From Pelecanus crispus (lineage: Eukaryota; Chordata; Aves; Pelecaniformes; Pelecanidae): a DNA stretch of 64,000 nucleotides. Shown here piece after piece: positions 37,074 through 50,200 of this stretch. A program made the translations under genes and the position numbers. Each line of letters starts with the position of its first letter. Positions within the stretch are counted from its first letter, which is position 1. The DNA lies in contig NC_134643.1 of assembly GCF_030463565.1 (NCBI RefSeq), forward strand, positions 16,939,606-17,003,605, read 5' to 3'. The notes beneath the pieces were generated by a model. The model worked only from the letters and a program-made list of their open reading frames with translations, was not told where the DNA came from and did no database searches.

Positions 37074-37435
37074 CTGCAAAGTAACAATATAAATTAAAAC
37101 AAGAAGCGGAAACTTCACATGTTAGAAATACCAAAGTGAAACTTCCCTTTTTTTTTTTTTTTTAAGATTGAGATAAGCAAACCAACAAGCTGGACTAAGA
37201 ACTAGCAGTCTGGCCACGACAGCATGCTTCTTTCTTTGTGGTACAAGTTGTAGCAGTGTTTAGGTCAAGACTTTCACTCTGTGTTTTCTCTTGGCTTTTC
37301 AAAGTGAGCTGTACAACAGATATATGTCAATAGTAATGTTCATAACGATATGACTACAGGCAGACTGCAGTACTGCAAGAGAACACCAACTTGCAGAAGC
37401 CTGTCAGTATATTTAAATTCTGAATTCTGAGCTAT

Positions 37436-38094
37436 TTTATTGTAGCACAACTTTTTTTTCCTGATCATAATGAAAAAATGTCAATTATTCATGGAAGAAA
37501 TAAAGACTATTCTGCCCGTTGTTTTCAAGGAGTAATGTAGTCATCATATGTTCCTTTAAACACTGCTATTATAAAAAAGATAATGTTTTCTTTCATACAC
37601 TCAGGGTCATGAGCTCTGACTTATTACTAAACCATGATTCATCAGAGCAAACTCATACATGCAAACTGCAATAAACACACAGAGGCTTAAATTATGCTTC
37701 TTATTACAGCATTGACTCAGTAGAGATAATGAAGTAAATAAGAACCATTTGTAGTCTCCTGGCTTATTCCCAGTTTAACTGGGATCAAAAACCAGATGAA
37801 CAATGTTATACTGAAGTTGAGCCATAGTTGCTGAGAGCAAAACTTCACAAGTAAACAACAGAGGCATGATAACACTTCAGATTCAGAAATTCTTAATGCT
37901 TTTCTGTCCTTTCAAATATTACAAATAACTTATCCTTCTTTTTTCTTGGTATCCTATGAATACCAACTGCCTCTCCGATGGCAATATTCCTCCTGGTTTT
38001 CAGTCAAAAACTCCAGCAACAAGAAGTTGTAAATGTCGCACAGGAAGTTAGGATGGAAGGCTAGAAAAGAGAATGGCACTTGCAGGGTGACTTT
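37436..38094 (-). other. LRRK2: LRRK2 3' UTR (approximate)
   Basis: Minus-strand sequence after the stop codon at 38,095. The first clear AATAAA on that strand lies at 37,441-37,436, about 650 bp past the stop. A longer UTR using signals further left cannot be excluded. Confidence 0.45.
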
Positions 38095-38216
38095 TCAGTC
38101 CACAGAAAAGCTCTTCATTTTTTCTGCTAATTCCTGTCTCATTTCAATATGTTTTTTCAGGTTTTGCACTTCATGGGGCAGGTTAATGTCCCACACTGAC
38201 ACGCAGGATTGTAATT
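38095..38216 (-). CDS. LRRK2: LRRK2 exon 51 (last exon, coding part)
   Basis: The acceptor is a long T tract then CCCCAG. It encodes [20 protein letters not shown] and [14 protein letters not shown], the C-terminal helix that packs on the kinase in human structures, ending SFSVD and TGA at 38,097-38,095. Confidence 0.96.
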
Positions 38217-41200
38217 CTGGGGAAAAAAAAAAAATTGAAAACTGCAACAGAGCAGAATTATTGCATAATTAGAAGTGGTTTTGCCTATCTGCTTATTTTT
38301 TAGTTACTCGTAAATTGCTTCAATGAAGCATGATGCTTAGGACCTGGAAGACAAGTTATATGACACTTTATGTGTGAGGTAATGCAGTTACGGGTCACAA
38401 GCTGTTTGTACTTGCACAATGATTTGTATTCCAGTTCCTAAACTTAGAGTATACCATTTAAAAGGACTTGAAAAACCATTTCTGGTGCCTGTGGGCCATA
38501 AGGTACTGACCTGAGCTACAGCTAAAGCCAGTACTGAGATGCATGCATAAAATTTCACCTCTGTTTTCCCGAGAAGATATAACGTAAATGCTTACAAGAC
38601 TCAAAACTCATCCACTGTAAACTAAAACCGAAAACTGATTTCATAAGGCAGTGAGTATACTGGGAAAAGGTCACTTTTTCAATCTCCCTTCATGCAAACA
38701 ACTCTTTATTCATGGAGAATTCACATTGCTTTTAGTTGAATAAGGATAATTGAGAACACTTGCATGAGTAGGGGCTCACAAACTATGGCCCCAAGATTTT
38801 TGGGAGTCTCTGATTCCCCTCTGTATAATTAATAGCACTCTTAAATACAATAAAAAGGCTAAAAAGGCAGTAAGTGTTCTTATGGTACTAATCAGGGAAT
38901 ATCAGAATATAAAAATCACTGCTGTAAGTTTGATTCTTATTTTACTCCAAACAGTCAGCTCATCTACACTTGCCACCCTTAACTTTATACTGTCAGTGCC
39001 ACATTTTTAGGAGTCACTGAAACTGGGATGATATAAAGGTGGAGAAGGCCATCGATCAGATCATCACCTGTAACTGTTCTTAGAAAAATACCTAAGATGG
39101 AGATTTTCTATCTTCCTATTCCAGCACTTTGCTATCCTAATTGTCAGGAAGCTTTTCCTGATAGTCTGATCTAAATCTCCCTTGCTGTAATAGAAACTGG
39201 TTAGTCCTTATCCTACCCACAGGGAATATGTAGAAGTCTTTATTCCCTTCATCTTTATTTACATATTTGAAACATATTATCATGTCCTCTCAAAGCTTTA
39301 TTTATAGTAACCAACTTAACTTCCTGCAACATTTCCTCACAGGCTGCATTTCTCTCCTCTGGACTATTCCTAATAGTGCAGATCATTCAGCCATGTCCCA
39401 GACGGATACGCTCCTCCAGCAGAGGCCGTATCAGCACTCAGCAGAGTGTAAGAATTAGCTCATGTCTTACAGATACTTTTCGACTGGTGTGAGAATGGCG
39501 TTTGCCTCTTCTGCAGCAATGGGACAGGGCTGACTCACGTTCAGCCTGCGATCAATTATAAACAGCAGTGCTGCAGAAAAAGGGTTAAGCTGAGCATTTC
39601 CTCATATTGGTACAACGGATCATTCCTAATCAAGTAAAAGGTCTTGCATTTGTCCTTACTGAATTGTATCCTATTTCCTTTCAGACCATTTGTTCTATTT
39701 GTCAAGGTAATTTTGAATTTAATCCTGCTCTCCAGCATGCTTGTGGCTTTGTCTTAGCTGAGAATTGTCTGCAAATCTTTAAAGCACATTCACTATTCCT
39801 TCATCCACATCATTCATGAAAACACTGGGGATTCCTGGCCGAGCACAGACCCCTCTGGAAATCCATTTGATACATTCTCCAATTAGACAATGACATTTAC
39901 ACTCCAAATACAGTTTTCCAGCAAACTGTATTATATACTTCAAATAGTGGCTTCCTCTGATCCATTTTTGGAAGTTACTCTTAGTTTGTATGGAGCCCAG
40001 AAATGCAAAAGACAACAAAAAATAATAATGATGTTTCAATAAGATTATATCAACTGATGATCATCAACTCGCCACTCTCAGTGGGTAGTCAAGCATAATA
40101 GTGTCTACTCCACTAATAATACAAATTAATAAAACACAGTTCAGGTACCTTTTTGATATTTGTTGTCTTCGGTGTCGCTTTCATAACGATATCCCAAAAC
40201 CAGGACCACGTTCTTGAGACTCCCTTTTTCAAAGAAATAAAATGTCAAATTTTAATTTTAATGGGAACTTTGTAATTTAAAGACAGAAAGAGTAGATGAC
40301 ATCATGCCACTAAGAGGACAGAAAGCAGACTTCAGTCAGCTGGACCTTTTATTCAAAATTAGTAACCATGAAAAACCCAGACATGAAAACAATGTAATTC
40401 ACATCTCCATTTAATGTAGGGGTTTATCAGGGTTCACAGGCATAAGCGCTGGCTCAGCTGGCCAGCCTGCTGAACAAGCCCAAGAACAAAGCACCCTATT
40501 ATGTGCCACAAGCAGCGGTAGTAGAGTCCCAGGAAACAGATGTCCCAGCAAAGGGACAGGCTGCAAATGAAGTCCCAGTGCACAGCAGAAACAGAAAGTG
40601 CCAGTAATCAGTTTGGTTATGAAAAAAACAAAACAACAAAATATGATACAAACTAATTAGAAGTGTTCTGAACTAACAATGGCACGTAGGTAGGAGAGTT
40701 AGCAGGGAAGTAGAAATAGGGGATGGATCATAGGAAGGTACCTACTGAATAATGCAAAAAAGACTAGGAAGACAGGAGCGGCTGGATCACAGAGGGATAA
40801 GATGAATGTGCCAGTGTTTCAATACCAACTTCCCGCTTATTCCCTACAAGACATGTTTATGAATGTCTTGCAAGATAGATGGAAGCTGTTACGTGTTCTC
40901 CTGGCACAGCAGCTCCCTGTCCTACTGGCAGCACGCGGGCAGGGAGCCCTTGGCTGTGCGCTAGTAGAGGAATACAGGACCCAGCCTACGTACCTGGGTC
41001 ACGGATCAGGCCAGCGCTCCGTGTGCAGACACCCCAGCTGCAGCACTGCGCCCTACACCTCCCCACACCTCTTCACACATGAAGTCTTACACACTCCCCC
41101 AGAGAAAAGATGAGGAGGGGGCCAGTTTCTGGGGTGTAAATAGACTAGAGTATGGCTTGCTGTGAAAGCCACAGTCTTGGAAGTTTTGTGTGACCACGCT

Positions 41201-44200
41201 GCAGTGTCCCCCGCCCGGTACATTCCTTCTGAATCAGCAAATGTTTCTAATGGGTCCCCCAGGACCTCTGCAAGGTAGAGAGAGATTTGTCCTGCCCTGT
41301 GGAGATCTGCAGTGTATTCTTCTTTGATATCGATGTAAATCTGCTTATGGTAGGTGAGGGCTGGTGGGAACCATACATACGCATCTTCCATGCTCAGATT
41401 TTTCATCACTTTAATTTTTTCTGCAACCAGTCCTATCCATACACCATAAAAAAGTGATGGGAACTCAAGCATAATGTTTCTTATTCAGACTAGAGTCCTT
41501 TCTTACTATATAGAAGTCTAAACCTTCACTTGCAAAATGAACTACAGATTTACATATTAATCATACTCTATGAAAATCTCATGTCTATTATACGTCAATG
41601 TGTTCAGTGAGAGAATTAGAAAAAGACTAATTTCCATATTCATAGATGAACTACAGATAAAATTGATGTCTCAAAGTCTGGCAATCTCTTTTCCCTGAAA
41701 TATTTACATCTGATTGACATATATTTTAATAGTAAATGAAACTATTTAATACAAATATATTTCCCTCTACCTTCTCTCGTTTCACGCAAGCAATGTGTTG
41801 CTATTGAAGAATTGCTAAGCAGCCTCAGTGCCATTTTCACTGATTCTGTGAAAATCCCAGTAAAAACAACATCTTTGAATTTAGGAAAAAACCAACCCTT
41901 ATAAATCATTGCTGGGAAAAAATGATCAAAAGAAAAAAAATACACATCAAACTGCATGTATCAATTTTACTTGCCATTCTTAAGAGTTGTGCAAACACAG
42001 CTAAACTCTTTCTCCTGAAGTATTAACTTTTCTATACATAAAATTTTGATTAAAAATGTTGAGGTGACTAGAAACAAAGAACGAGACTCAAGGCTTTTTA
42101 AATCACACTGTATTATTTTGTACAATATATTTTCCCTATCAATGACAGTAATAAGTGAGGCAGAAATTTTGTTTTCATAGTAAGTATTCTTTACAAAATG
42201 CTAAAAATAAAATGTCCCTTTATAGTACTAATATTGTAGCTATCAGGACTAGAAGGACTGAAAATGCTGTGCTAGTGGATCTGGACTGTAGAGCTGGCCC
42301 TCTTAACAGCTGAGGACTGAACAGACTCTACAAACTTGCTGTCTCAGGCAAAGGCAAGTCAGAGGAAGATGGAGTTTTTTTGACTCATACAACACTGTCA
42401 GCACTATAAGGTAACTGTAGTCTATGGATACTTCTGCTGCCAGAAAGGAAAAAACAGCCTCCAAATTAAGTTCATGATGGTAGTGAGAAAACATCTCAGC
42501 CTGCAACCATGAAGTTTGCTAGCGGGATTACAGTGCTTCTGAGTCCACAATAACAGCTTCAGCATCTTTTTTTGACAGCAAACACACTTTAAATCACACT
42601 GACAAGGGAAATCCAGAGTTTTTTTCAAAACACAGTGGAAGGCAATGGGAATGCACATGTTGTGCCACAGAGTACTTTTTGAAGTAACGTGTATTTTAAG
42701 CGTATCCACCACTGCAGTACAATGAACTCCTGAGCTGGTATGGCCTTTATTACTTTTGGGAGAGATGCAAGAAAGTGCACAGGTGAAGGAAGCTACAACA
42801 GCCACGAAGCGCCCCATGCTCAACTACGCTCCTCTGGCTGTTTGTAATTACCACTGAAAACCCACAAGTACTGTCTGCCTACAGCAGCTCGAAACAACTG
42901 GTCCTGGTGACAGAACAGCCTGTACGTACAAGCCTGCACCCTGAGTCCAAGTGTGTAGCACTTTCCCAGCTTTGCTGTGATCTGCCTGTAACCCAAACCT
43001 AAAAGAACCATTCCTGAATAAGGATGGGAGAAGAAAACTAGGCAATAAGCAATTAAGGAAAAATTATTAAAACCTAACAAGCTCCACAGAGAGAAAAGTC
43101 AGAAGCGTAAAATTTAAGATGGAGAAAAAACACAGGCAGACACAGATCAAGATGAAGACTATTGGACAGAAGATGGTGAGAGCTGTGCTGAAGCACGGCA
43201 CAGGGACGCAGTGAAGGTGGGGTGTGTTCGCGTGCTGATCAGTGACAAGCCAGGGAAGAGCTGTTGTTTTGTGTGGGCACAGGTATGACAGCCTGCTGGT
43301 ATTCAGCTAACACTGGAGTGCCTGACACTGACTGAAGATGACAGCAGTGGAACAGAATGAATGAACAAAACACGGAAAATGCTAATCTGTTCCTGGAACA
43401 TCATGCCAAACAGGAGACAGCAATCCTAAACTTGGCACTGATTTCAAAGCACTCGTCATTTGATGGTTTTACTTACCTAGCTGAGCTGTTATCATGACTC
43501 TAACAGAATCACAAAAGTTGTCTATAACTCGTACAGGACGACGTGTTGATAAATCAAGCAGCAAGATGTGTCCTCCTCCTGTCCCTATCCACAGTGCAGT
43601 ATTTTTCTGCAGGCAAATTGTCTTCACTCTTCCAGAATAAGCCAGTTTATGTTTTGATTCCTTATTTAGTTTTTCCACTTTGTCCCTATGAGTATGGAGA
43701 GGATTTGTATTAAAATCTCATGGCACACTACTCCACAACTGCTAAAATGACTCTCTCAATATCAGCCTTTTAAACAATCATTCATCAAGACAAGCCGCAA
43801 AAATCTCATGCTGATCAGTTGATTGACTTGAAACAAACTGGAATGAAAACTACTGGACTTCTGAGACTCAGCTGATCTGCTTCAAAAGACCTTTAAATAG
43901 GAGGCAGGTATACCTCTTTGTTCTCTCCCAGTCTACAGGAGAATAATGTCACTGCAAAGTGGGAGGAGCACACCTAGAGCTGCTCCTAACCTCACTGTGA
44001 AAATGAAACGGACGTGGCACATTAAAGGAGAGGAACAATTTAAATGCAAATGAAAATCACTGCCACTGTTGATAAAACTCTGATCTCCTACTGAATCTGT
44101 GCACCAGAGAGAGAGAAGACATTCTTATTCAGGGGATGCAGGAAGTAACTGGATGCAAAAGCATTAGTACCTGAAGGACAGCAAAAGACCTTCTTTCTGG

Positions 44201-47200
44201 AGCAGAGTTAAATGAATCTTCTTGAAATCATAGACAAATTGTGAAATATAATAAGGGTCTTAAAAAATTGAGATTCTGTATGGGATATTCTGAAGTTCTG
44301 GGCCAAAAAAGAGGAAAGGAATTCCACATTTGCCCAGAGCAAATCCCTTACCTCCAGCAGGTTAAGGTACTATGCTAGAGAAGACAATCTGATATTCAGT
44401 TTTCTATGCATCAGGCCATCAATCTGAAATAAAACACTTACTTAAGAAAACATGCACAGTCAATTAGTTCAGAAAGTTTTTCTGTCTTCTTGTCCCAGAT
44501 TTCCACAAAATGGCTGTTTTTCTTTGCCAAGTAGATGGATTTGTCTATTGCTATTGAAATAATGTTTGCATCACTGTAAGCATTATGACAGAACCTAGAA
44601 GAGAGAACTCCAGTTAGATACACAGAAAACATCTAGTAGAAAAACTTGACTATTATGAGTGGGGTTAGCTTCCCTCTAACTCTTACAGAATCATTCAGCT
44701 TTAAAACCAAACTGGGCTAGGATACAACTGAAAGGGCTTGCTATAATCTTCCTACAGTTCAACATAAATTCTCACAGTAATGGAGTTACGCTGCTGACAT
44801 CCCTGGAGGTACGTTAATGCCCAAAACCTATTAATAAACCTTTCCCATCTATCTGCTCAAATCACATATGCTCACATCACAGCAGCGCAAACTCCACCCT
44901 TCTCTTGCCACTCTTGCAAAGTTTGGAGACACTGGATAGTTCTCACAGGGCCCACAAGACCATAAAGGGTCACTCAACACAAAGATGACTACGCCTAAAA
45001 AGCAGCAGTGACATTTAGTTCACCTTGCTCTGCTCTTGTTTCACTTCAACTGACAGCCTTTTTGACTATCTTCTTCTACATACAAATTTGACTCTTGTGC
45101 CAGATCTGTGCCTGCACGTATCAAAATGTTATGGCCCTGCAATTTACCAGCACCAGCTTATTTCCCTGACTCTTCAATTCATCTTGAAGACCAGCTCAAA
45201 ATCACAGGTCCTTGATAGCAGGCACTCACTAACACTGCTACCTTCCCTAATGGTACTTGTTTTTGACAACTTTATTTTCAAAACCATATACAGTTTTGCC
45301 TCCATAAAGCTCAAATTATTCCTGTGACATATTTTGCATCTTGCCATTGAACTGCATTTTACCGAAGTTTTAGTTTTTTGTTTTATATTAACACATTATT
45401 TTCCAAAGCAAATTAATTTCCCAGAATTCTCTACTGGCGTAAAATCAAACACTGCTTTCCCTGCTCAGGAAAAATTCCCCTTAACTTTAGAGCAGGATTT
45501 TCCCATGTGAGAATTATATCAAACACTCCAAAAACTTCAGTCTCTAATTTCTAAATAATGAGAAGTCAACAATTGTACGTGATTTAACTATATAGGGCAA
45601 AGATATGCACATACATCATACCGACAAACATGTAAAGACAAATACTATAATAAGTATGTGTGTATAAGTCTAAATAAAGTAAACAGGGCATGGACAAATG
45701 CAGTTGGGGGAGAAAAACTGATCAGTTGCATTTACACGTTTTCTGAAAAGATACTGACTTCATAAATCCTTTATATAGTAAAAACACATATCCCTTGTTT
45801 AAAACTAGCAATGAATACTTTAAACACTACTCACTGATCTTATTTTAATGCACATTGTATTCCATCTGTATTATGGAAGGAAAAGAATGGAAACAAGAGA
45901 ACTGAAAGAATGAGCTCTAGAACAAGACATTACACCAACGTACTGCCAAAAAAGGTCAGTGAAAACAACAAAAGAGCCAAGAAACATAATTTATAAAAAA
46001 AATCTTACAGTTGACTTGTCTTTGTTTCAATGAGCTTTTGAACAGAGAAATCACTAGTCAAGGCAATGATCTTTGTTCCACAGCCTCCCCAGATTATATT
46101 TTTTTCAGATAAGTATGAGGATTCGTTTAAGCACATCAGTGGTGTGCTAACATTTCCTATAGTTAGTATCTTCAAAGGTGCAGCACCCTTACACTGCAAA
46201 AAAAAAAAAAAACCAAACCACTCTCCATTAGAAACAAGGAGTATACAGACACTCAGAAACTCTTAAAACAAGGCCTGCTGAATTAAATTTACATAGCCAG
46301 ATTTTCTGAACCATTATGGTATCTTACCAGAATGTTAGAGACTGAAAAGCACTATAGTCTCATTATAGATGTCCCACAGAAAACAGCCTGTGTGAGCGGA
46401 AACGGGACAGAGCTGGGACTGATGCTTTCTGCAACCCCTGGCACAGTTCAAGAACTGGATGGAAAGTGTTGTGGTTTAACCCCACCCGGCAACCAAGCCC
46501 CACACAGCCGCTCACTCACTCCCCCCCGGTGGGATGGGGGAGAGTCAGAAGGGCAAAAGAAAGGAAACTTGTGGGTTGAGATAAGAAGAATTTAATAATT
46601 GAAATAAAAATAAAATAAAATAAAATAAAATAACATAAAAATAATGATAATGATAAATTGTAGTGAAAAGGTAAACAAAAAAAAAGAGGAACAAAACCCA
46701 GGAAAAATAAGTGATGCAACCGCTCACCACCTGCTGACTGATACCCAGCCCGTCCCTGAGCAGCGATCGCTGCCCCCCAGCCAACTCGCCCAAATTTCTA
46801 TACTGAGCATGACGCCACATGGTATGGAATAGCCCTTTGGACAGTTTGGTTCAACTATTCTGGCTGTGCCCCCTCCCAGCTTCTTGTGCACCTGGCAGAG
46901 CATGGGAAGCTGAAAAGTCCTTGACTAGCATAAGCAGTACTTAGCAACAACTAAAGCATCAGTGTGTTATCAACATTCTTCTCATCCTAAATCCAAAACA
47001 CAGCACTATGCCAGCTACTAGGAAGAAAATTAACTCTATCCCACTTGAAACCAGGACAAAAGTGACATCCATATCTTGCAGACATCCCACACTGGACCAT
47101 ATTCTAGTTCTGCAATGCATTGCGATCCCATAACTGCTCTAAATTGCATATGATCAGCAGCTAACCCTCAGGAACCAGCTGATATAAACAGCTCCCAGCA

Positions 47201-50200
47201 TTTCTTTGTCTATATTGTCTTTTTGAAGATATCCATTCTACGAAAATTTAGTGTGAACGAAAAGAAAAAGGAGCTAGAACAGCAATAAATAAAGGAGATT
47301 AAAACTGTTAGAATATTGTTAATAACAACTATTCATGTCACTCTCTAGTCAGTCTGCCAGGCCTTTTAAAGTCCTATAACGAGAAATAATTTCCCCCTCT
47401 TAACTCTACTGGTTAAAACAGATATTGTAAAGCAGGTGCAGTTCCTCTAAGACTGCACTAGAGAATTATTTTTTGTTTTAGAGAAGCAATTAAAAAATAT
47501 ACTGCATGAAATAAAGCCACTATTGGTAGCTGATTTACATATTATTGACAGTATTTTGTAGAACAGACAGCAAAGAACAAGTCTACCTTTACGGCTCTGT
47601 CTTCAAAAACTGCCACTCTGCCATCAGCTGTGCCTACCAAGAAGAAATTCTTCTGTTTGCTGAAATAAAATAAAATAATGAACTCCAGAAATGCCTTAAT
47701 CAGGTAAGAAAAATTTAAATGGCTTCTGGTATTTCAAGAGTTTCATTGAACACTGAAAGCAAGTACAACCACCTGTGGTCAGGAATGTAGTCTCTAGTTA
47801 CACTGGGTGCAAAATTGAGTGAAAGTACAAGCAAAATAAACAGTTGTCTGAACAAAACTGCATGAGTGTACAGATGTAATTTTCTGAACATCTCTGTTTA
47901 GTCATATTTTCAAAATGTAACCCAAAATATTTAAAATTCATTTATACCTTTGCTTTGAAAGAGAATTACAGTATAAACAAGTGATGGAATCTGACATTTT
48001 CTGCAGACGATGCCTTCTTGTTTCATCTTCTGTGTTAAGTGCCCACAGAGAACCAGACTGGGTTCCTGCTACAATCCATTTTTCTTTCTCAATAGGAAGG
48101 GTCACTAAGGCCAAACTTAAAATTTTACTATCTGCGATATCCTGAGTCAGAAGAAAAAAGAAAAACAACCTGGTTATGACTTCAATAAGGGTAAATGCTA
48201 GTAAATTGCTGGTAATAAAAATAAAGTACAGTCCTCTCAGACCCTGGACAGACCCAAGGCCTAACCTCCCCATTAAGAAATCTAATTCCCTATTAGCAGA
48301 ATACATCTTCAACTGTGCCATCTATCTTCAAAGTGCTGGGAAGGACCCCTCAAACAGTACACAGGAAAATCTCTAAGCTCAATGCTGAAAAAAATATTCT
48401 CTCTCCCTATTCTGATGAAGGTCTCAAAGCCATCAGAGAACTAAGCAAATGGAACTACACTGCAATATACGTTCAGTTTAATTGCTAACAATAAAAGTGC
48501 TAGTCTAATACTTCTTTTTCTCACTTTAGTTTTAGAAAAATAAGCCATATAATTTATACCAAAGCTACCAATTCAAATGTATCATGGTCAACAGATGGCA
48601 GATGGAAATACAACTTAAACAACTTTGATGATGAGTCACACTCAGTTCTGGCACACATTCATCACAGCACATCAAGCCTGGGTAAAACCTTTTCCCTTTT
48701 CTGATGGCACAGGACTGAGATGTACAAAAAGCAAATGAAAAGAGCTGGAGGGTATTACCCGAAGTGGCACAAGGAGGTGGCATCCATGGGAAGAGAAGAA
48801 TTGTTAAGAGACTAGCTGGATTGTTAAGGGAGGTAGAGAAACAAAGGGTTATACAACTATTACTCCTTGTTCTAGCCTCCGTGCTAGAAATAGCTTCCAT
48901 CTGAGAGGAAGAAAGGAACCCAGTAGTGGAAAGACATTATTACGAGAAAGTTCAGGCTGGATGGCAGGAAGAGAGGAAAAAGCGACTGCTTTTCTGCTTC
49001 ATTTCCTGGATACAACGATGACTCATTCATGAGCAACCTTTGTTGTCTCAAAGCTTAGCTTTCCAGAAGTAATATCCTACTGTTAAAATGCAATTAATTC
49101 TTCTGAAATACGTCTAGGTGCCAAAAAATTAGAATAAATGGCAACTTCCCCACGTACCTCACAAGTATGTCCATCTGTATTTAGGTTAACAAATGAAAGT
49201 TGTGCTTTTTCTGTGTTCCCATTGCCTATCCAGACTCCTGCCTTCTTGCAGCTTTGATGGGCAACTACCATGCACTCTGCTGTGGAGGTGCTGGGTATTG
49301 AAACATACCTCATCAAACAGATAAGCTCTGCGGAATTCAGGATCTCATAAACCTACAAAGAAAGCCACAGCACGCACATGGTAATATCAAGGGCCTGTAC
49401 AGTGATAAATAAATAACAAGCAATGGATAACAATGTTTTACGGAATATGGACATAGTATCTCAGCAGGTCTGCTGATTTGTATTACCACTGTTAATGAGC
49501 AGTCTTTGTACACTGAGCACCTTTACGTTGACTCTTATTTTTCTGTTAAAATTTCAGGAATTCAATGGGGTTAAGGCATGTTTGAAAATTTCACCCATTT
49601 CAAAGAGCAATGCAATGTGTGGTAACAGACAGCAGGTTTCAGATCCATGCTGCTGTCCCTCCTCTCACATGCATGGAACAGTAGGCTAACCACATTGATA
49701 CTATATAAAAAAGTCCTTTTTGTATAGCTCTTGTAAAGACCAAGGAGTAATCCGAATCCTGTTTTGCTACAATCACTATACAGCAACAGAGGGAAAACCA
49801 GCAGGCTAGAATAAATGGTTGGTAGACTTCAATGGAACAGTTTATCCTGGCTGGCAAGAGCAGGCAATATTCCATGGCTGTTCCAGAAAAGAAGAACAGA
49901 AAAAAACCTGTGCCTCTTACTAACTTAAATGTCCCATTCCTTTTTAGAAAGCATAACAACCTCTTTGTACCATCTATGACAAAAATACAAATAAATACAC
50001 TAAGTAATACCTGGGAAGATGTTGGTCGATCCTGAGGGTTTTCCTTCAAACAGTTTTTAATTAAATTTTCAACTTTAGGCCAGGGGGCACATCCATATTC
50101 TTTGACAGGATCTAAAATGTAAAATTAGATAACTTCTTAACCGGCCTTTACCATAGTTCAGAAATGAGAGTTCTGAATAACTTTCTTCTTATTTTAAGAA

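Noticed and set aside
42422-42823. 133-codon minus-strand frame in LRRK2 intron 49
   Set aside because: Random composition and no matching acceptor and donor in a consistent phase; not included with the other exon-like frames.
31424-47058. The two LTRs as ends of one 15.6-kb provirus
   Set aside because: Between them lie LRRK2 exons and unique sequence, not gag, pol or env; the flanking short duplications differ (CTGCT and AAAG). They are two separate solo LTRs.
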